A DNA stretch of 64,000 nucleotides, from the NCBI GenBank assembly GCA_019695035.1, contig JAIBAU010000001.1, forward strand, positions 186,001-250,000, written 5' to 3'. Origin of the DNA: Caulobacteraceae bacterium (lineage in GTDB: Bacteria; Pseudomonadota; Alphaproteobacteria; Caulobacterales; Caulobacteraceae). The notes below the pieces were generated by a model, which was not told where the DNA came from, did no database searches, and saw only the letters and a program-made list of their open reading frames with translations. Shown here one piece after another: positions 1 through 8,731 of the stretch (within the stretch, counting starts at the first letter, position 1; every line of letters begins with the position of its first letter). The translations under genes were made by a program, and so were the position numbers.

Positions 1-1
1 C

Positions 2-307
2 GAACTGAACGCCTCGCCATCGGGCCGGTGGGCGAGCTACGACTTTGACGACTATCGAGCCGGGATGATCGACGCTGAAGCAGTGACGGCCGGCCCAATC
101 GATCTGGGTGGCAGCGACCGGCGACTGATCCTCAAGACGACCTTCGACGGTCTCGCGTCGGAAGCCGCGTGGTCGGTCGCGATCAGCGCTGTCATCGAAC
201 TCGACGACGGCGACAAATCCTATTGGGCTTTGGCTCACGCGCCGGGTAAGCCGGATTTCCATCACCCGGACGGTTTCGTCCTCGACCTGCCAGCGGACCG
301 CTCATGA
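2..307 (+). CDS. DOMON-like domain protein, 3' end only
   Basis: The open frame runs in from the left edge without a start, so only the C-terminal 101 residues are present. The ATG at 65 is internal to this frame. The stretch from FDDYRAGM through KPDFHHPDGF resembles the DOMON-like domain of short proteobacterial proteins next to amino-sugar or MurB-type genes. That assignment is from memory of the family, not from a search. Its TGA overlaps the ATG of the following DUF1343 gene by 4 bp, so the two are probably co-translated. DOMON folds bind sugars or haem, and a carbohydrate-related role beside a NamZ-like enzyme is plausible but unproven. Confidence 0.6.
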   Translation, partial: ELNASPSGRWASYDFDDYRAGMIDAEAVTAGPIDLGGSDRRLILKTTFDGLASEAAWSVAISAVIELDDGDKSYWALAHAPGKPDFHHPDGFVLDLPADRS

Positions 308-1503
308 AATTCGGCATCGATCGCCTGCTCGCCGACCCGGCCCTGCGGAAACCGCTGGAGGGCAAGCGTGTAGCGCTGGTCGCTCACCCTGCTTCGGTCA
401 TGCCCGACCTGACTCACTCGCTGGACGCCCTCTCGGCGGCCGGCTTGAAGCTGACCGCAGCCTTCGGACCCCAACACGGCCTGCGGGGCGACAAACAGGA
501 CAACATGATGGAGAGCCCGGACTTCAACGATCCGCGGCTCGGCATCCCGGTCTTCAGCCTCTACGGCGAGGTGCGCCGGCCCACCGGCCAATCGATGTCG
601 ACCTTCGACGTCGTGCTGGTTGATCTGCAGGACCTGGGCTGCCGCATCTACACCTTCATCACCACGCTCCTCTATGTGCTTGAGGCCGCCGCCGAGCACG
701 GCAAGGAGGTCTGGGTGCTGGATCGCCCCAATCCGGCCGGACGGCCGATCGAGGGCATGACCCTGCTGCAAGGCTGGGAGAGCTTCGTCGGCGCCGGCCC
801 CATGCCGATGCGCCACGGCATGACCCTGGGCGAACTTGGCCGCTGGTTCATCGACCACTTCAAGCTCGATGTCGCCTATCGCGTCATCGAGATGGAGGGC
901 TACCGGCCCGACGAGGGGCCCGGGTTTGGCTGGCCGCTCGGCGAGCGAGCCTGGGTGAACCCCAGCCCCAATGCGCCCAATCTGTGGATGGCGCGGGCCT
1001 ACGCAGGTACCGTCATGCTGGAAGGCTGCACCCTGTCGGAGGGGCGGGGCACCACGCGCCCCCTGGAGCTGTTCGGCGCTCCCGACATCGACGCCCGCGC
1101 AGTCATGGGGGAGATGGAGCGCTTGGCGCCGCACTGGCTGAAGGGTTGCCGCCTGCGGGACATCTGGTTCGAGCCGACCTTCCACAAGCACGTCCACCAG
1201 CTCTGCAGCGGTGTGCAGATCCACACCGAGGACCCCAGCTACGACCACCACGCCTTCAAGCCGTGGCGGCTGCAGGCGCTGGCGTTCAAGGCGATCCGGC
1301 TGCTCTATCCCGACTACGACCTGTGGCGCGACTTCCCCTATGAGTACGTCTTCGACAAGCTGGCCATCGACGTGATCAACGGGGGCCCCGGGCTGCGCGC
1401 ATGGGTCGACGACCCGGCCTCGCAGCCGGGCGACCTCGACGCTGCCACGACGCCCGACGAACTGGCCTGGGAAGAGGTGCGCCGGCCGCACCTGATCTAC
1501 TGA
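304..1503 (+). CDS. DUF1343 / NamZ-like exo-beta-N-acetylmuramidase family protein
   Basis: The 399-residue protein has the usual length of DUF1343 and its conserved blocks: GPQHGLRG at residues 55-62, DLQDLGCRIYTF at 107-118 and LDRPNPAGR at 139-147. The characterised member NamZ removes terminal N-acetylmuramic acid from peptidoglycan fragments, so a cell-wall recycling role is inferred. No signal peptide is visible at the N-terminus, which suggests a cytoplasmic enzyme unlike some exported members. The ATG overlaps the preceding stop (ATGA), and the TGA overlaps the next ATG, so it is the middle gene of a three-gene unit. Confidence 0.85.
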   Translation: MKFGIDRLLADPALRKPLEGKRVALVAHPASVMPDLTHSLDALSAAGLKLTAAFGPQHGLRGDKQDNMMESPDFNDPRLGIPVFSLYGEVRRPTGQSMSTFDVVLVDLQDLGCRIYTFITTLLYVLEAAAEHGKEVWVLDRPNPAGRPIEGMTLLQGWESFVGAGPMPMRHGMTLGELGRWFIDHFKLDVAYRVIEMEGYRPDEGPGFGWPLGERAWVNPSPNAPNLWMARAYAGTVMLEGCTLSEGRGTTRPLELFGAPDIDARAVMGEMERLAPHWLKGCRLRDIWFEPTFHKHVHQLCSGVQIHTEDPSYDHHAFKPWRLQALAFKAIRLLYPDYDLWRDFPYEYVFDKLAIDVINGGPGLRAWVDDPASQPGDLDAATTPDELAWEEVRRPHLIY

Positions 1504-1838
1504 TGTTCCTCGGCAAGAAGCACTGGGCGGAACGGATCGTCCGCGAATCCGGCATTCCCGATGACGGGCGTGTCTTCGGCGAGGTTCGTGACATGCTGAT
1601 CACCGGCGCCGAGCAGTGCGAACGGGCGGTCCGCACAGATCCCGCCGGCAGGGGCGCGGATGACCTCGACTTCCTGCTGATGAGCGCCCGCGCGATGCCG
1701 GACAACCGTTCTGCGGTGGAGCGACTGGTCGGACGATTCGACCTCAGCGAGGAACGCGCCCAGCGCCTGATGGACCTGGTCCGTCAGGCCGCCTACGCCC
1801 TCTATGAGCGGGAAGGTCGCTCGATCCCCCTGGCCTAG
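1503..1838 (+). CDS. Hypothetical protein, 111 aa
   Basis: The start is the ATG in the TGATG overlap with the DUF1343 gene; a longer frame upstream would lie inside that gene and is rejected. The protein is soluble, highly charged and predicted mostly helical, with no signal peptide or membrane segment. The C-terminal half ([10 protein letters not shown] to YALYEREGR) looks like a short helical bundle. I do not recognise a family. It ends convergently with the pyrophosphatase gene, the two stop codons overlapping by 4 bp. Translational coupling suggests a link to the upstream enzyme but gives no function. Confidence 0.65.
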   Translation: MFLGKKHWAERIVRESGIPDDGRVFGEVRDMLITGAEQCERAVRTDPAGRGADDLDFLLMSARAMPDNRSAVERLVGRFDLSEERAQRLMDLVRQAAYALYEREGRSIPLA

Positions 1839-2368
1839 GCGGCAGGGTGTGCCCGGGCGATGCCCTCGATCACCAGTCGGCGCGCTTCGGCCGCGTCGCC
1901 CCAACGAGCCACCTTGCTCCACTTGCCGGGCTCGAGATCCTTGTAGTGTACGAAGAAGTGCTCGATCTGCTTGATCAGGATTTCGGGCAGGTCGGTGTAG
2001 TTCTCGACGTTGCCCCAGCGCGGTGAAATGCGTTGGGCCGGCACGGCGATCAGCTTCTCGTCCTGGCCGGCGTTGTCCTCCATGAACAGCACACCGACGA
2101 TGCGAACAGGCATCACGGCGCCGGGCACGATCGGGCGGGTGTTGGCGATGAGCACGTCGCAGGGGTCGCCGTCCCCCGACAGGGTGTGCGGAATGAAGCC
2201 GTAGTTGCCCGGGTAGCGCATCGCCGTGTGCAGGATGCGGTCGACGAACATGGCGCCCGACGCCTTGTCCATCTCGTACTTGATGGGCTCGCCGCCGATC
2301 GGCACCTCAATGACGACATTGACCTCTTCGGGCGGGTTCTTGCCGACCGGTATGGCGTCCAGACGCAT
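1835..2368 (-). CDS. ppa: Inorganic pyrophosphatase, family I
   Basis: This 177-residue protein hydrolyses pyrophosphate to two phosphates in the cytoplasm and so pulls biosynthetic reactions forward. The family I signature D-G-D-P-C-D lies at residues 66-71, giving the Mg-binding aspartates D66, D68 and D71. NYGFIPHT immediately before it and the C-terminal [10 protein letters not shown] also match soluble bacterial enzymes. The length is that of the usual hexameric type. It stands alone: the gene on its 5' side is convergent in none of its regulation signals that I can see, and its 3' end overlaps the neighbouring stop by 4 bp. Confidence 0.97.
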   Translation of the reverse strand: MRLDAIPVGKNPPEEVNVVIEVPIGGEPIKYEMDKASGAMFVDRILHTAMRYPGNYGFIPHTLSGDGDPCDVLIANTRPIVPGAVMPVRIVGVLFMEDNAGQDEKLIAVPAQRISPRWGNVENYTDLPEILIKQIEHFFVHYKDLEPGKWSKVARWGDAAEARRLVIEGIARAHPAA

Positions 2369-2434
2369 GTACTTGGTCCTTTCAGGCCCGGGGAGGGGCC
2401 GTAGTCCGGGAAGCAGGGCTTCCCGCAGTCACAG

Positions 2435-3085
2435 TCAGGCCGGCTCCGCTTCCAGCCGCTTGTCCAGATAGCCGCCAACGTGGCGTTCCACCTCGCCGAT
2501 CTTGTCCTGCCAGAAGTGGTTAGCGTCCGGCACCACCTCGTAATCGATGACGATTCCCTTCTGCGTGCGCAGCTTGGCCACCACGCGCTCGACCTCGTTG
2601 GGCGGAACGATGGTGTCCGAGGCGCCATGCAGGATCAGGCCGGAGGCGGGGCAGGGGGCCAGGAAGCTGAAGTCATACATGTTGGTCGGCGGCGAGACCG
2701 AAATAAAGCCGTCGGTCTCGGGCCGGCGCATCAAGAGCTGCATGCCGATGTAGGCGCCGAACTGGTAGCCCGCGACCCAGGTCTGCGACGCGGCCGGATT
2801 GTTGGCCTGCAGCCAGTCCAGCGCAGAGGCGGCGTCCGCCAGTTCGCCGATGCCCGAGTCGAATTCGCCCTGGGAACGGCCCACGCCGCGGAAATTGAAG
2901 CGCAGGGTGGCGAAGCCACGCTTCATGAACAGGTGAAACAGCTGCACGGCCACCGGGTTGTTCATGTGCCCCTGGGCCTTGGGGTGTGGGTGCAGGATCA
3001 GCGCGATCGGCGCGTTGTCCCTCTTGCCCGGCGAGTAACGGCCTTCGATGCGGCCAGCCGCGCCGGTCAGGATCACTTCAGGCAT
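2435..3085 (-). CDS. Alpha/beta hydrolase-like protein lacking the nucleophile serine
   Basis: The start at 3085 (MPEVILTG) is chosen over a much longer upstream frame because a GGGGA ribosome site lies just before it. The 216-residue protein has the HPHP oxyanion motif (32-35), the RGVGRSQGEFD block (66-76) and the FISVSPPTNMYDFSFL region of the COG2945-type hydrolases. In relatives the nucleophile elbow reads GYSFG; here it is GYQFG, with a CAG codon for Q108 where serine is expected. The acid D157 and the histidine H190 are kept. The substrate of the family is unknown. Loss of the nucleophile suggests a non-hydrolytic or altered role. Confidence 0.85.
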   Translation of the reverse strand: MPEVILTGAAGRIEGRYSPGKRDNAPIALILHPHPKAQGHMNNPVAVQLFHLFMKRGFATLRFNFRGVGRSQGEFDSGIGELADAASALDWLQANNPAASQTWVAGYQFGAYIGMQLLMRRPETDGFISVSPPTNMYDFSFLAPCPASGLILHGASDTIVPPNEVERVVAKLRTQKGIVIDYEVVPDANHFWQDKIGEVERHVGGYLDKRLEAEPA

Positions 3086-3105
3086 GTGTTTCCCCAGGCC
3101 CCAGA

Positions 3106-3138
3106 ATAGTTGACTAATCCGGTTGGTTTTCCTATCCC
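3106..3138 (+). promoter_or_regulatory. Candidate iscR/suf promoter with IscR-like operator
   Basis: In the divergent region before iscR, TTGACT (3110-3115), a 17-bp spacer and TATCCC (3133-3138) form a possible promoter with a good -35 and a poor -10 element. The surrounding 25 bp from 3106 are partly symmetric (ATAGTTGACT against GGTTGGTTTT) and resemble the spacing of IscR-type sites overlapping promoters. Autorepression by IscR with bound cluster is known for the family; its operation at this exact site is inferred. Confidence 0.35.
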
Positions 3139-3229
3139 AACCCTCGCCGCGATGAGCCGAAGCCCCGCGAGGGCCGCCGTTTATCACAGGCGATCCGAAA
3201 TGCGCGCGCTTTCTGAGAGCAAATAGCAC

Positions 3230-3682
3230 ATGCGCCTGAGCACCAAGGGCCGGTACGCCGTCATGGCGATGGCCGATCTGGCGAGGAACGGGGCCGAACG
3301 GGCCGTCTCCCTGGCCGAGATCGCCACGCGGCAGGAAATCTCGCTGTCCTACCTGGAACAGCTGTTCGCCCGCCTGCGTCGCGGGGGGTTGGTGAAGAGC
3401 GTGCGCGGCCCGGGCGGGGGCTACCGTCTGGCCCGGGAAGCCGGAGACACCTGGGTGTCCGAGATCGTCTTGGCCGTCGACGAGCCGCTGCGCGCCACCC
3501 GCTGCGCCGTGAAGGGCAGTCCGCGAGGCTGCATGCTGACGGGCGAACGCTGCATCACGCACGACCTGTGGGACGGTCTCGGACGCGAAATTCATCGCTA
3601 CCTGTCAAGCGTCAGCCTGGAAGACGTGATCCTGCGCCGCAATTTGGTGCGCGGTCCGGCTCAGGCCCTGGCGGCGGAGTAG
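3230..3682 (+). CDS. iscR: Rrf2-family regulator, IscR type
   Basis: The 150-residue protein has the Rrf2 winged-helix start (MRLSTKGRYAVMAMADLA), the wing motif RGPGGGYRLA near 60-68, and three cysteines at 92, 101 and 108, the pattern that ligates the 2Fe-2S cluster in IscR. The spacing is wider than the 92/98/104 of E. coli. It is the first gene of the Fe-S assembly operon and is followed after 4 bp by a cysteine desulfurase, so it most likely senses cluster status and represses the operon when clusters are plentiful. The three cysteines and the position separate it from NsrR and RirA, though RirA cannot be fully excluded. Confidence 0.88.
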   Translation: MRLSTKGRYAVMAMADLARNGAERAVSLAEIATRQEISLSYLEQLFARLRRGGLVKSVRGPGGGYRLAREAGDTWVSEIVLAVDEPLRATRCAVKGSPRGCMLTGERCITHDLWDGLGREIHRYLSSVSLEDVILRRNLVRGPAQALAAE

Positions 3683-3686
3683 GCTC

Positions 3687-4829
3687 ATGAGCACGATCAA
3701 GCCCGTCTACCTCGACTACAACGCATCGGGTCTGGTGCGGCCGCAGGTCCAAGCGCTGATGGCGGAGGCGCTGGCCGACAACGGCAACCCTTCGGCCATC
3801 CATGCCGCGGGCCGGCGCGCTCGGGCGCGGATCGAAACCGCAAGACAGCAGGTCGCCGATCTGGTTGGCGGTGATCCCGCCGCGGTCGTGTTTTCGTCGG
3901 GCGGCACGGAGTCCAACGCCCAGGCGATCGCTTCGGCCCTGGCGGCGGGCTGCGAGCGACTGATCGTCTGCGCCACCGAGCACCCCTGCGTCATGGAGAC
4001 CGCGAGGGTGTCGGGACGCCCGGTCGAGATCCTCGGCGTCGATGAGAATGGAGTCGTGCGTCTCGTGGATCTGGAGCGGATGCTGGCCAAGGGTCCGAGG
4101 GCCGTCGTCGCTATCCACCACGCCAACAACGAAAGCGGCGTGCTGCAACCGATCGCCGACGCCGCGCGCATGGTGCGGGAGCACGGGGGCTGGCTTCACG
4201 TCGACGTGGTCCAGTCGGCGGGCAAGCTGGCGGTCGACATCGATGCGCTCGGCGCCCACACAATCGCGCTCTCCGCACACAAGCTGGGCGGACCGCAGGG
4301 CGTCGGGGCGTTGGTGCACGCGCGTGGCGTGGAGCTGACCAAGTGGGTCCAGGGCGCCGGCCAGGAACGCGGCCTGCGCGGCGGGACGGAAAACGGTCCG
4401 GGGATCGCTGGCTTCGGCCTGGCCGCGCAGCTGGCCGCGGCCGAGGTTGCAAGCGGAATGGATCATTCGGCTTGGCGCGACGCCGCCGCCGAGATGGTCA
4501 AGGCAGCCGGCGCCCGCGTCATCGGCGAGACAGTCGCGCGTCTGCCCAACACCCTGTTCATGGTCACGCCCGACTGGCTGTCTACGCAGCAGCTGATCCT
4601 GCTCGACCTGAAGGGTGTGATGGTGTCGGCCGGTTCGGCCTGTTCGTCTGGCAAGGTGAAGCCCTCACCGGCGCTTACCGCCATGGGGATGGGCGACCTC
4701 AGTCAGGGGATGCTGCGCGTCTCGGGCGGTTGGGGCACCGTGGAGGAGGACTGGAAGGCCTTCGCCGACGCCTGGGTGTCCGAATACGCCAAGGTGAAGG
4801 CCAAGTCGGAACTGGTGAGCGTGGCCTGA
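3687..4829 (+). CDS. Cysteine desulfurase, group I (IscS/NifS-like)
   Basis: This PLP enzyme converts cysteine to alanine and passes persulfide sulfur to the Fe-S scaffold. The 380-residue sequence shows the cofactor lysine K199 in [10 protein letters not shown] and the mobile-loop cysteine C319 in [10 protein letters not shown], the hallmark of group I enzymes. HHANNESG (144-151) is also typical. It lies 4 bp after iscR and overlaps sufB by TGATG, so it belongs to the operon. A second, group II desulfurase (sufS) is further down the same operon. I leave the symbol open because the literature calls this paralogue IscS, NifS or SufS2. Confidence 0.92.
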   Translation: MSTIKPVYLDYNASGLVRPQVQALMAEALADNGNPSAIHAAGRRARARIETARQQVADLVGGDPAAVVFSSGGTESNAQAIASALAAGCERLIVCATEHPCVMETARVSGRPVEILGVDENGVVRLVDLERMLAKGPRAVVAIHHANNESGVLQPIADAARMVREHGGWLHVDVVQSAGKLAVDIDALGAHTIALSAHKLGGPQGVGALVHARGVELTKWVQGAGQERGLRGGTENGPGIAGFGLAAQLAAAEVASGMDHSAWRDAAAEMVKAAGARVIGETVARLPNTLFMVTPDWLSTQQLILLDLKGVMVSAGSACSSGKVKPSPALTAMGMGDLSQGMLRVSGGWGTVEEDWKAFADAWVSEYAKVKAKSELVSVA

Positions 4830-6298
4830 TGGCGGCTGTCCGCGAGACGGTCCAGGCCGTCCAGTCCCTCGAAAAGTACAAGCACGGCTTCGTCACCGAC
4901 GTCGAAACCGAGTTCGCCCCGCGTGGCCTGAACCACGACATCGTCCGCTTCATCTCCGAGAAGAAGGGCGAGCCGCCGTGGATGCTGGACTGGCGCCTGG
5001 CCGCCTTCGACCGCTGGCTGGCGATGGAAGAGCCGCACTGGGCCAAGCTGCATTACGAGCCGGTCGACTACCAGGCGCTCTACTACTACGCCGCGCCCAA
5101 GACGAAGGAGGGGCCTAAGAGCCTCGACGAGGTCGACCCGGAGATCCTCGAGACCTACCGCAAACTCGGCATTCCGCTGAAGGAGCAGGAGGTGCTGGCC
5201 GGCGTCCAGGGCGCGCCGCGCGTGGCCGTCGACGCGGTGTTCGACAGCGTCTCGGTGGTGACCACCTTCCGCGAGGAGCTGTCCAAGGCCGGCGTCATCT
5301 TCATGCCGCTCTCGGAAGCCGTGCGCGAATACCCCGACTTGGTGCGCCAGTACCTGGGCACCGTCGTGCCGGTCAGCGACAACTATTTCGCCGCGCTGAA
5401 TTCCGCCGTCTTCTCCGACGGCTCCTTCGTCTACATTCCGCCGGGCGTGCGCTGTCCGATGGAGCTGTCGACCTATTTCCGCATGAACGCCCAGTCCACG
5501 GGCCAGTTCGAACGCACCCTGATCATCGCCGACAAGGGGGCCTACGTCTCCTACCTCGAGGGCTGCACCGCCCCCATGCGCGACGAGAACCAGCTGCACG
5601 CCGCCGTGGTCGAGCTGGTGGCCCTGGACGATGCCGAGATCAAATACTCCACCGTCCAGAACTGGTGGCCGGGCGATCCCGAGACCGGCAAGGGCGGAAT
5701 CTACAACTTCGTCACCAAGCGCGCCGACTGCCGCGGCGACCGCTCGAAGGTGTCGTGGACCCAGGTCGAAACCGGCAGCGCCGTGACCTGGAAGTATCCG
5801 TCCTGCCTGCTCAAGGGCGACGGCGCCGTGGGCGAGTTCTACTCCATCGCCATCACCAACGGACGCCAGCAGGCCGACACCGGCACCAAGATGGTTCACC
5901 TGGGCCCCAACACCCGCTCGCGCATCATCTCCAAGGGCGTGTCGGCTGGCAGATCGGCCAACACCTACCGCGGCCTTGTCTCCGCCCACCCCAAGGCCAG
6001 GGGCGCGCGCAACTTCACCCAATGCGACAGCCTGCTGATCGGCAAGGAGTGCGCGGCGCACACCGTGCCCTACATCGAGGCGAGGAACGGCAGCGCCCAG
6101 TTCGAGCATGAGGCGACCACGACGCGCCTGTCGGAAGACCAGCTATTCTACGCCATGCAGCGCGGGCTCTCGCAAGAAGAGGCTGTGGCCCTGCTGGTCG
6201 GCGGCTTCGTCCGCGACGTGCTGCAGCAGCTGCCGATGGAGTTTGCCGTCGAGGCCCAGAAGCTGGTGGCGATTTCGCTTGAGGGGAGCGTGGGATGA
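4829..6298 (+). CDS. sufB: Fe-S cluster scaffold component SufB
   Basis: The start is the ATG in the TGATG overlap ([12 protein letters not shown]); a longer frame reaching back to 4343 overlaps the desulfurase and is rejected. The 489-residue protein is of normal SufB length. It carries the C-terminal core [17 protein letters not shown] with the conserved cysteine that takes part in cluster assembly, followed by [13 protein letters not shown] and GLSQEEA. SufB forms the SufBC2D scaffold with the products of sufC and sufD downstream. Between sufB and sufC lie a small membrane gene (4-bp overlap) and an inverted-repeat element. Confidence 0.97.
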   Translation: MAAVRETVQAVQSLEKYKHGFVTDVETEFAPRGLNHDIVRFISEKKGEPPWMLDWRLAAFDRWLAMEEPHWAKLHYEPVDYQALYYYAAPKTKEGPKSLDEVDPEILETYRKLGIPLKEQEVLAGVQGAPRVAVDAVFDSVSVVTTFREELSKAGVIFMPLSEAVREYPDLVRQYLGTVVPVSDNYFAALNSAVFSDGSFVYIPPGVRCPMELSTYFRMNAQSTGQFERTLIIADKGAYVSYLEGCTAPMRDENQLHAAVVELVALDDAEIKYSTVQNWWPGDPETGKGGIYNFVTKRADCRGDRSKVSWTQVETGSAVTWKYPSCLLKGDGAVGEFYSIAITNGRQQADTGTKMVHLGPNTRSRIISKGVSAGRSANTYRGLVSAHPKARGARNFTQCDSLLIGKECAAHTVPYIEARNGSAQFEHEATTTRLSEDQLFYAMQRGLSQEEAVALLVGGFVRDVLQQLPMEFAVEAQKLVAISLEGSVG

Positions 6299-6630
6299 GC
6301 GCCCCCATTCAATCCCCAGGCGCCGCGAAGCCGAGTAGCGGCCTGGTGGCGCTCGTACTTTCGTCGCTTGGCCTCGCCGGGCTCGTGATGGCAATCGCTC
6401 TTGCGCACCGCTACTCGCTTACTCCCCTCTCAACTGACACCCTGCGGATCGCCCGGTTCTTCGCGACAGGGCTGTGGATTCTTGCGGCTCTCTTGATGGG
6501 CATGCGGAGCCCAGCCAAAGGTTTGTTCCGGGTGGAACTTCCAAACGCGATGTCGCTGTTTCTGTTTGTGCAGCTGGTGACGGTGGGTATGGCGGATCTC
6601 GTCATTTTCCCGACGGCGGCGGCGCAATGA
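6295..6630 (+). CDS. Small membrane protein within the suf operon
   Basis: The 111-residue product has three hydrophobic segments, roughly residues 17-38 ([20 protein letters not shown]), 53-70 ([15 protein letters not shown]) and 84-106 ([20 protein letters not shown]). ATGA overlap with sufB argues for real translation. I do not recognise the family. It is not a standard Suf component and separates sufB from sufC, so it may be an accessory or a passenger gene. Its GC content is visibly lower than sufB around 6355-6480. Confidence 0.7.
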   Translation: MSAPIQSPGAAKPSSGLVALVLSSLGLAGLVMAIALAHRYSLTPLSTDTLRIARFFATGLWILAALLMGMRSPAKGLFRVELPNAMSLFLFVQLVTVGMADLVIFPTAAAQ

Positions 6631-6657
6631 CAAGCCTCACGAAACCGCGTCGCCTAC

Positions 6658-6794
6658 GTCACCCTCGGGCTTGTCCCGAGGACCCATCCGTCCGCCGCAG
6701 CGCGGGATGGGATTCGGAGCCGCCATCGAAACGCGAACCCTCCCCGGTTCGTGCGAACCGAACCATGGGCCCTCGGGACAAGCCTGAGGGTGAC
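6658..6794. repeat. Long inverted-repeat intergenic element, family A
   Basis: A 30-bp left arm (6658-6687, beginning GTCACCCTCGGGCTTGTCCC) pairs with the right arm at 6765-6794 with only two mismatches; the 77-bp interior is itself partly symmetric. The right arm ends 7 bp before the sufC start. Such palindromic units are scattered between genes in Caulobacterales and related alphaproteobacteria. In RNA it would form a long hairpin between sufB and sufC and could act as an mRNA-processing or attenuation point. Confidence 0.85.
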
Positions 6795-6801
6795 GAGAGT
6801 T

Positions 6802-7551
6802 ATGTTGAAGATTGAAAATCTGCAGGTGGAAGTCGGCGGCAAGCCGATCCTCAAGGGCCTGACGCTGGACCTGCCGTCGGGCGAGGTTCACGCCGTCATG
6901 GGCCCCAACGGCGCGGGCAAGTCGACGCTGGCCTATGCGCTGGCCGGCCGCGCCGGCTACGAGGTCACCGCCGGGACGGCGACCTACGACGGCCAGGACC
7001 TGCTGGCGCTGGACCCATCCGAGCGCGCCGCCAAGGGCGTCTTCTTGTCCTTCCAGTACCCGTTGGAAATCCCCGGCGTGCCCGGCCTGACCTTCGTGCG
7101 CACGGCGCTGAACGCGCAGAGGAAGGCCCGCGGCGAATCGGAAGTCTCCGCGCCGGAGTTTCTCAAGCTGGTGCGCGAGAAGGCCAAGGCGCTGCGCATG
7201 GACTTCGACATGCTGAAGCGGCCGCTCAACGTCGGCTTCTCCGGCGGCGAGAAGAAGCGGATGGAGATCCTGCAGATGGCGGTCCTGGAACCGCGCCTGC
7301 TGATCCTGGACGAGACCGATTCCGGCCTCGACATCGACGCCCTGCGCGTGGTGGCCGAGGGCGTCAACGCCCTGCGCTCGCCCGACCGCGCCATGCTGGT
7401 CATCACCCACTACCAGCGCCTGCTCGACTACATCAAACCGGACAAGGTCCACGTTCTGGCCGCCGGCCGCATCGCCGACACCGGCGGCCCGGAACTGGCG
7501 CTGGAGCTGGAGAAGAGCGGCTACGACAAGTACGTGGGGGAAGCGGCGTGA
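6802..7551 (+). CDS. sufC: Fe-S assembly ATPase SufC
   Basis: SufC is the ABC-type ATPase that drives the SufBC2D scaffold in the cytoplasm. The 249-residue protein has Walker A GPNGAGKST at 34-42, the signature FSGGEKKR and Walker B LLILDETDSGLD, with SufC's typical short-helix variant. The ATG at 6802 (MLKIENLQ) is preferred to upstream in-frame starts at 6751 because those lie within the inverted-repeat element. No strong ribosome site is seen; the right arm of the repeat immediately precedes the start and may influence its translation. Confidence 0.97.
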   Translation: MLKIENLQVEVGGKPILKGLTLDLPSGEVHAVMGPNGAGKSTLAYALAGRAGYEVTAGTATYDGQDLLALDPSERAAKGVFLSFQYPLEIPGVPGLTFVRTALNAQRKARGESEVSAPEFLKLVREKAKALRMDFDMLKRPLNVGFSGGEKKRMEILQMAVLEPRLLILDETDSGLDIDALRVVAEGVNALRSPDRAMLVITHYQRLLDYIKPDKVHVLAAGRIADTGGPELALELEKSGYDKYVGEAA

Positions 7552-7567
7552 AGAACGCTTTCTCGTT

Positions 7568-7707
7568 CCTTCTCCCCTTGCGGGAGAAGGTGGGTCTCGG
7601 AGAGACCCGGATGAGGGGTGCAAGCGCCCACTTGTCCGGACAGGTCTCCGCCGACACCCCTCATCCGTCTCGCTTCGCGAGCCACCTTCTCCCGCAAAGG
7701 GAGAAGG
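7568..7707. repeat. Long inverted-repeat intergenic element, family B
   Basis: A 53-bp arm (7568-7620, starting CCTTCTCCCCTTGCGGGAGA) is inverted at 7655-7707 with most positions matching; each arm also carries its own short hairpin (CTTCTCCC/GGGAGAAG). It is different in sequence from the element before sufC. It fills the whole gap between sufC and sufD; the right arm ends 4 bp before the sufD start and its GGGAGAAGG provides the apparent ribosome-binding site. Confidence 0.88.
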
Positions 7708-7711
7708 CACG

Positions 7712-8731
7712 ATGATGGCGGCCCGCGTGAACCTGGCCGACGCCACCACCTTCCCGTCGCGACGCGTGGAGGAATGGAAGTACACCGACCTCCACCGCAT
7801 CCTGCGCGAGACGCCGCCGTCGTCGCCCGAAGCGACCGTCGCGCCCGGCGGGCCGTTCGCGGCGCTGGGGGGCGAGGAGCTGGCTTTCGTCAACGGCCGC
7901 GCGACCGGCGCGACCCAGATCGTCGTCGAGGGCGAAACGACCGTGCGCCTCCGCTTCGTCTCGACGACGGAAGGGACGGGCCACGAGGCCGCCTGCCGCA
8001 TCGAACTCAAGCCCGGCGCGCGCCTCCTGCTGCTGGAAAGCTACGAAGGCCAGGCGCCGCGCTACGTCTCCAACGTCGTGCTCGACATCACCCTCGGTGA
8101 TCACGCCCGCCTCGACCGCATCGTCCTGACCGACGAGCCCGACAGCGCCATCTCGCTCGCTCGCGCGGACGTACGCCTGGGCCGAAAGGCCGACCTCGTC
8201 CAGACCACCCTGACGAACGGCGCCAGGCTGCTGCGCCAGGAAATCCACGTCGCCCACCCGGGCGCCGCCTTCGCCCACATCGACGGCCTCTATGTGCTGG
8301 ACGGCAAGCGCCACGCCGACCTGACCTCGACGGTCACCCACAGCGGCGTCGACGGGATCACCAGCCAGCTCACCAAGGGCGTGGTGAAGGACGAGGCCCG
8401 CGGTGTCTTCCAGGGTCAGATTGTGGTGCGCGAAGGCGCCGACGGCACGGACGCCCGCATGGGCCACCATGCCCTGATCCTGTCCGACCGAGGCGAGGTC
8501 GATGCCAAGCCCGAACTCGAGATCTACGCCGACGACGTGGCCTGCGCTCACGGCAATACGGTCGGGTCACTGGATCAGAACGCGCTGTTCTACATGCGCT
8601 CGCGCGGCATCCCGGAGGCCCAGGCGAGGGCCATGCTGACGGAGGCCTTCCTGGCGGAAGTCACCGACCGCATCGGCCGGGAGGACCTGCGCGACCTCTG
8701 CCGCGCCTGGCTGGTGGAGCGGCTGGGATGA
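7712..8731 (+). CDS. sufD: Fe-S cluster scaffold component SufD
   Basis: SufD is the SufB paralogue that completes the SufBC2D scaffold and is linked to iron entry. The 339-residue protein is short for SufD because the N-terminal helical domain is reduced (RRVEEWKYTDL is kept at residues 17-27). The C-terminal block AHGNTVGSLDQNALFY contains the conserved histidine. A second ATG lies one codon later. The ribosome site is supplied by the end of the preceding repeat element. It overlaps sufS by 4 bp. Confidence 0.95.
   Translation: MMAARVNLADATTFPSRRVEEWKYTDLHRILRETPPSSPEATVAPGGPFAALGGEELAFVNGRATGATQIVVEGETTVRLRFVSTTEGTGHEAACRIELKPGARLLLLESYEGQAPRYVSNVVLDITLGDHARLDRIVLTDEPDSAISLARADVRLGRKADLVQTTLTNGARLLRQEIHVAHPGAAFAHIDGLYVLDGKRHADLTSTVTHSGVDGITSQLTKGVVKDEARGVFQGQIVVREGADGTDARMGHHALILSDRGEVDAKPELEIYADDVACAHGNTVGSLDQNALFYMRSRGIPEAQARAMLTEAFLAEVTDRIGREDLRDLCRAWLVERLG

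Noticed and set aside
262..1491. 409-codon open frame antisense to the DUF1343 gene
   Set aside because: It mirrors the codon pattern of the sense gene; the peptide is low-complexity (Gln, His, Val, Gly-rich) and has no recognisable motif.
2405..2425. Terminator between the hydrolase and ppa
   Set aside because: A short hairpin (GGGAAGC/GCTTCCC) exists but no T-run follows on the minus strand.
6658..7707. Insertion sequences inside the suf operon
   Set aside because: The elements are under 150 bp, have no transposase and no target duplication was identified; they fit intergenic palindromic repeats.
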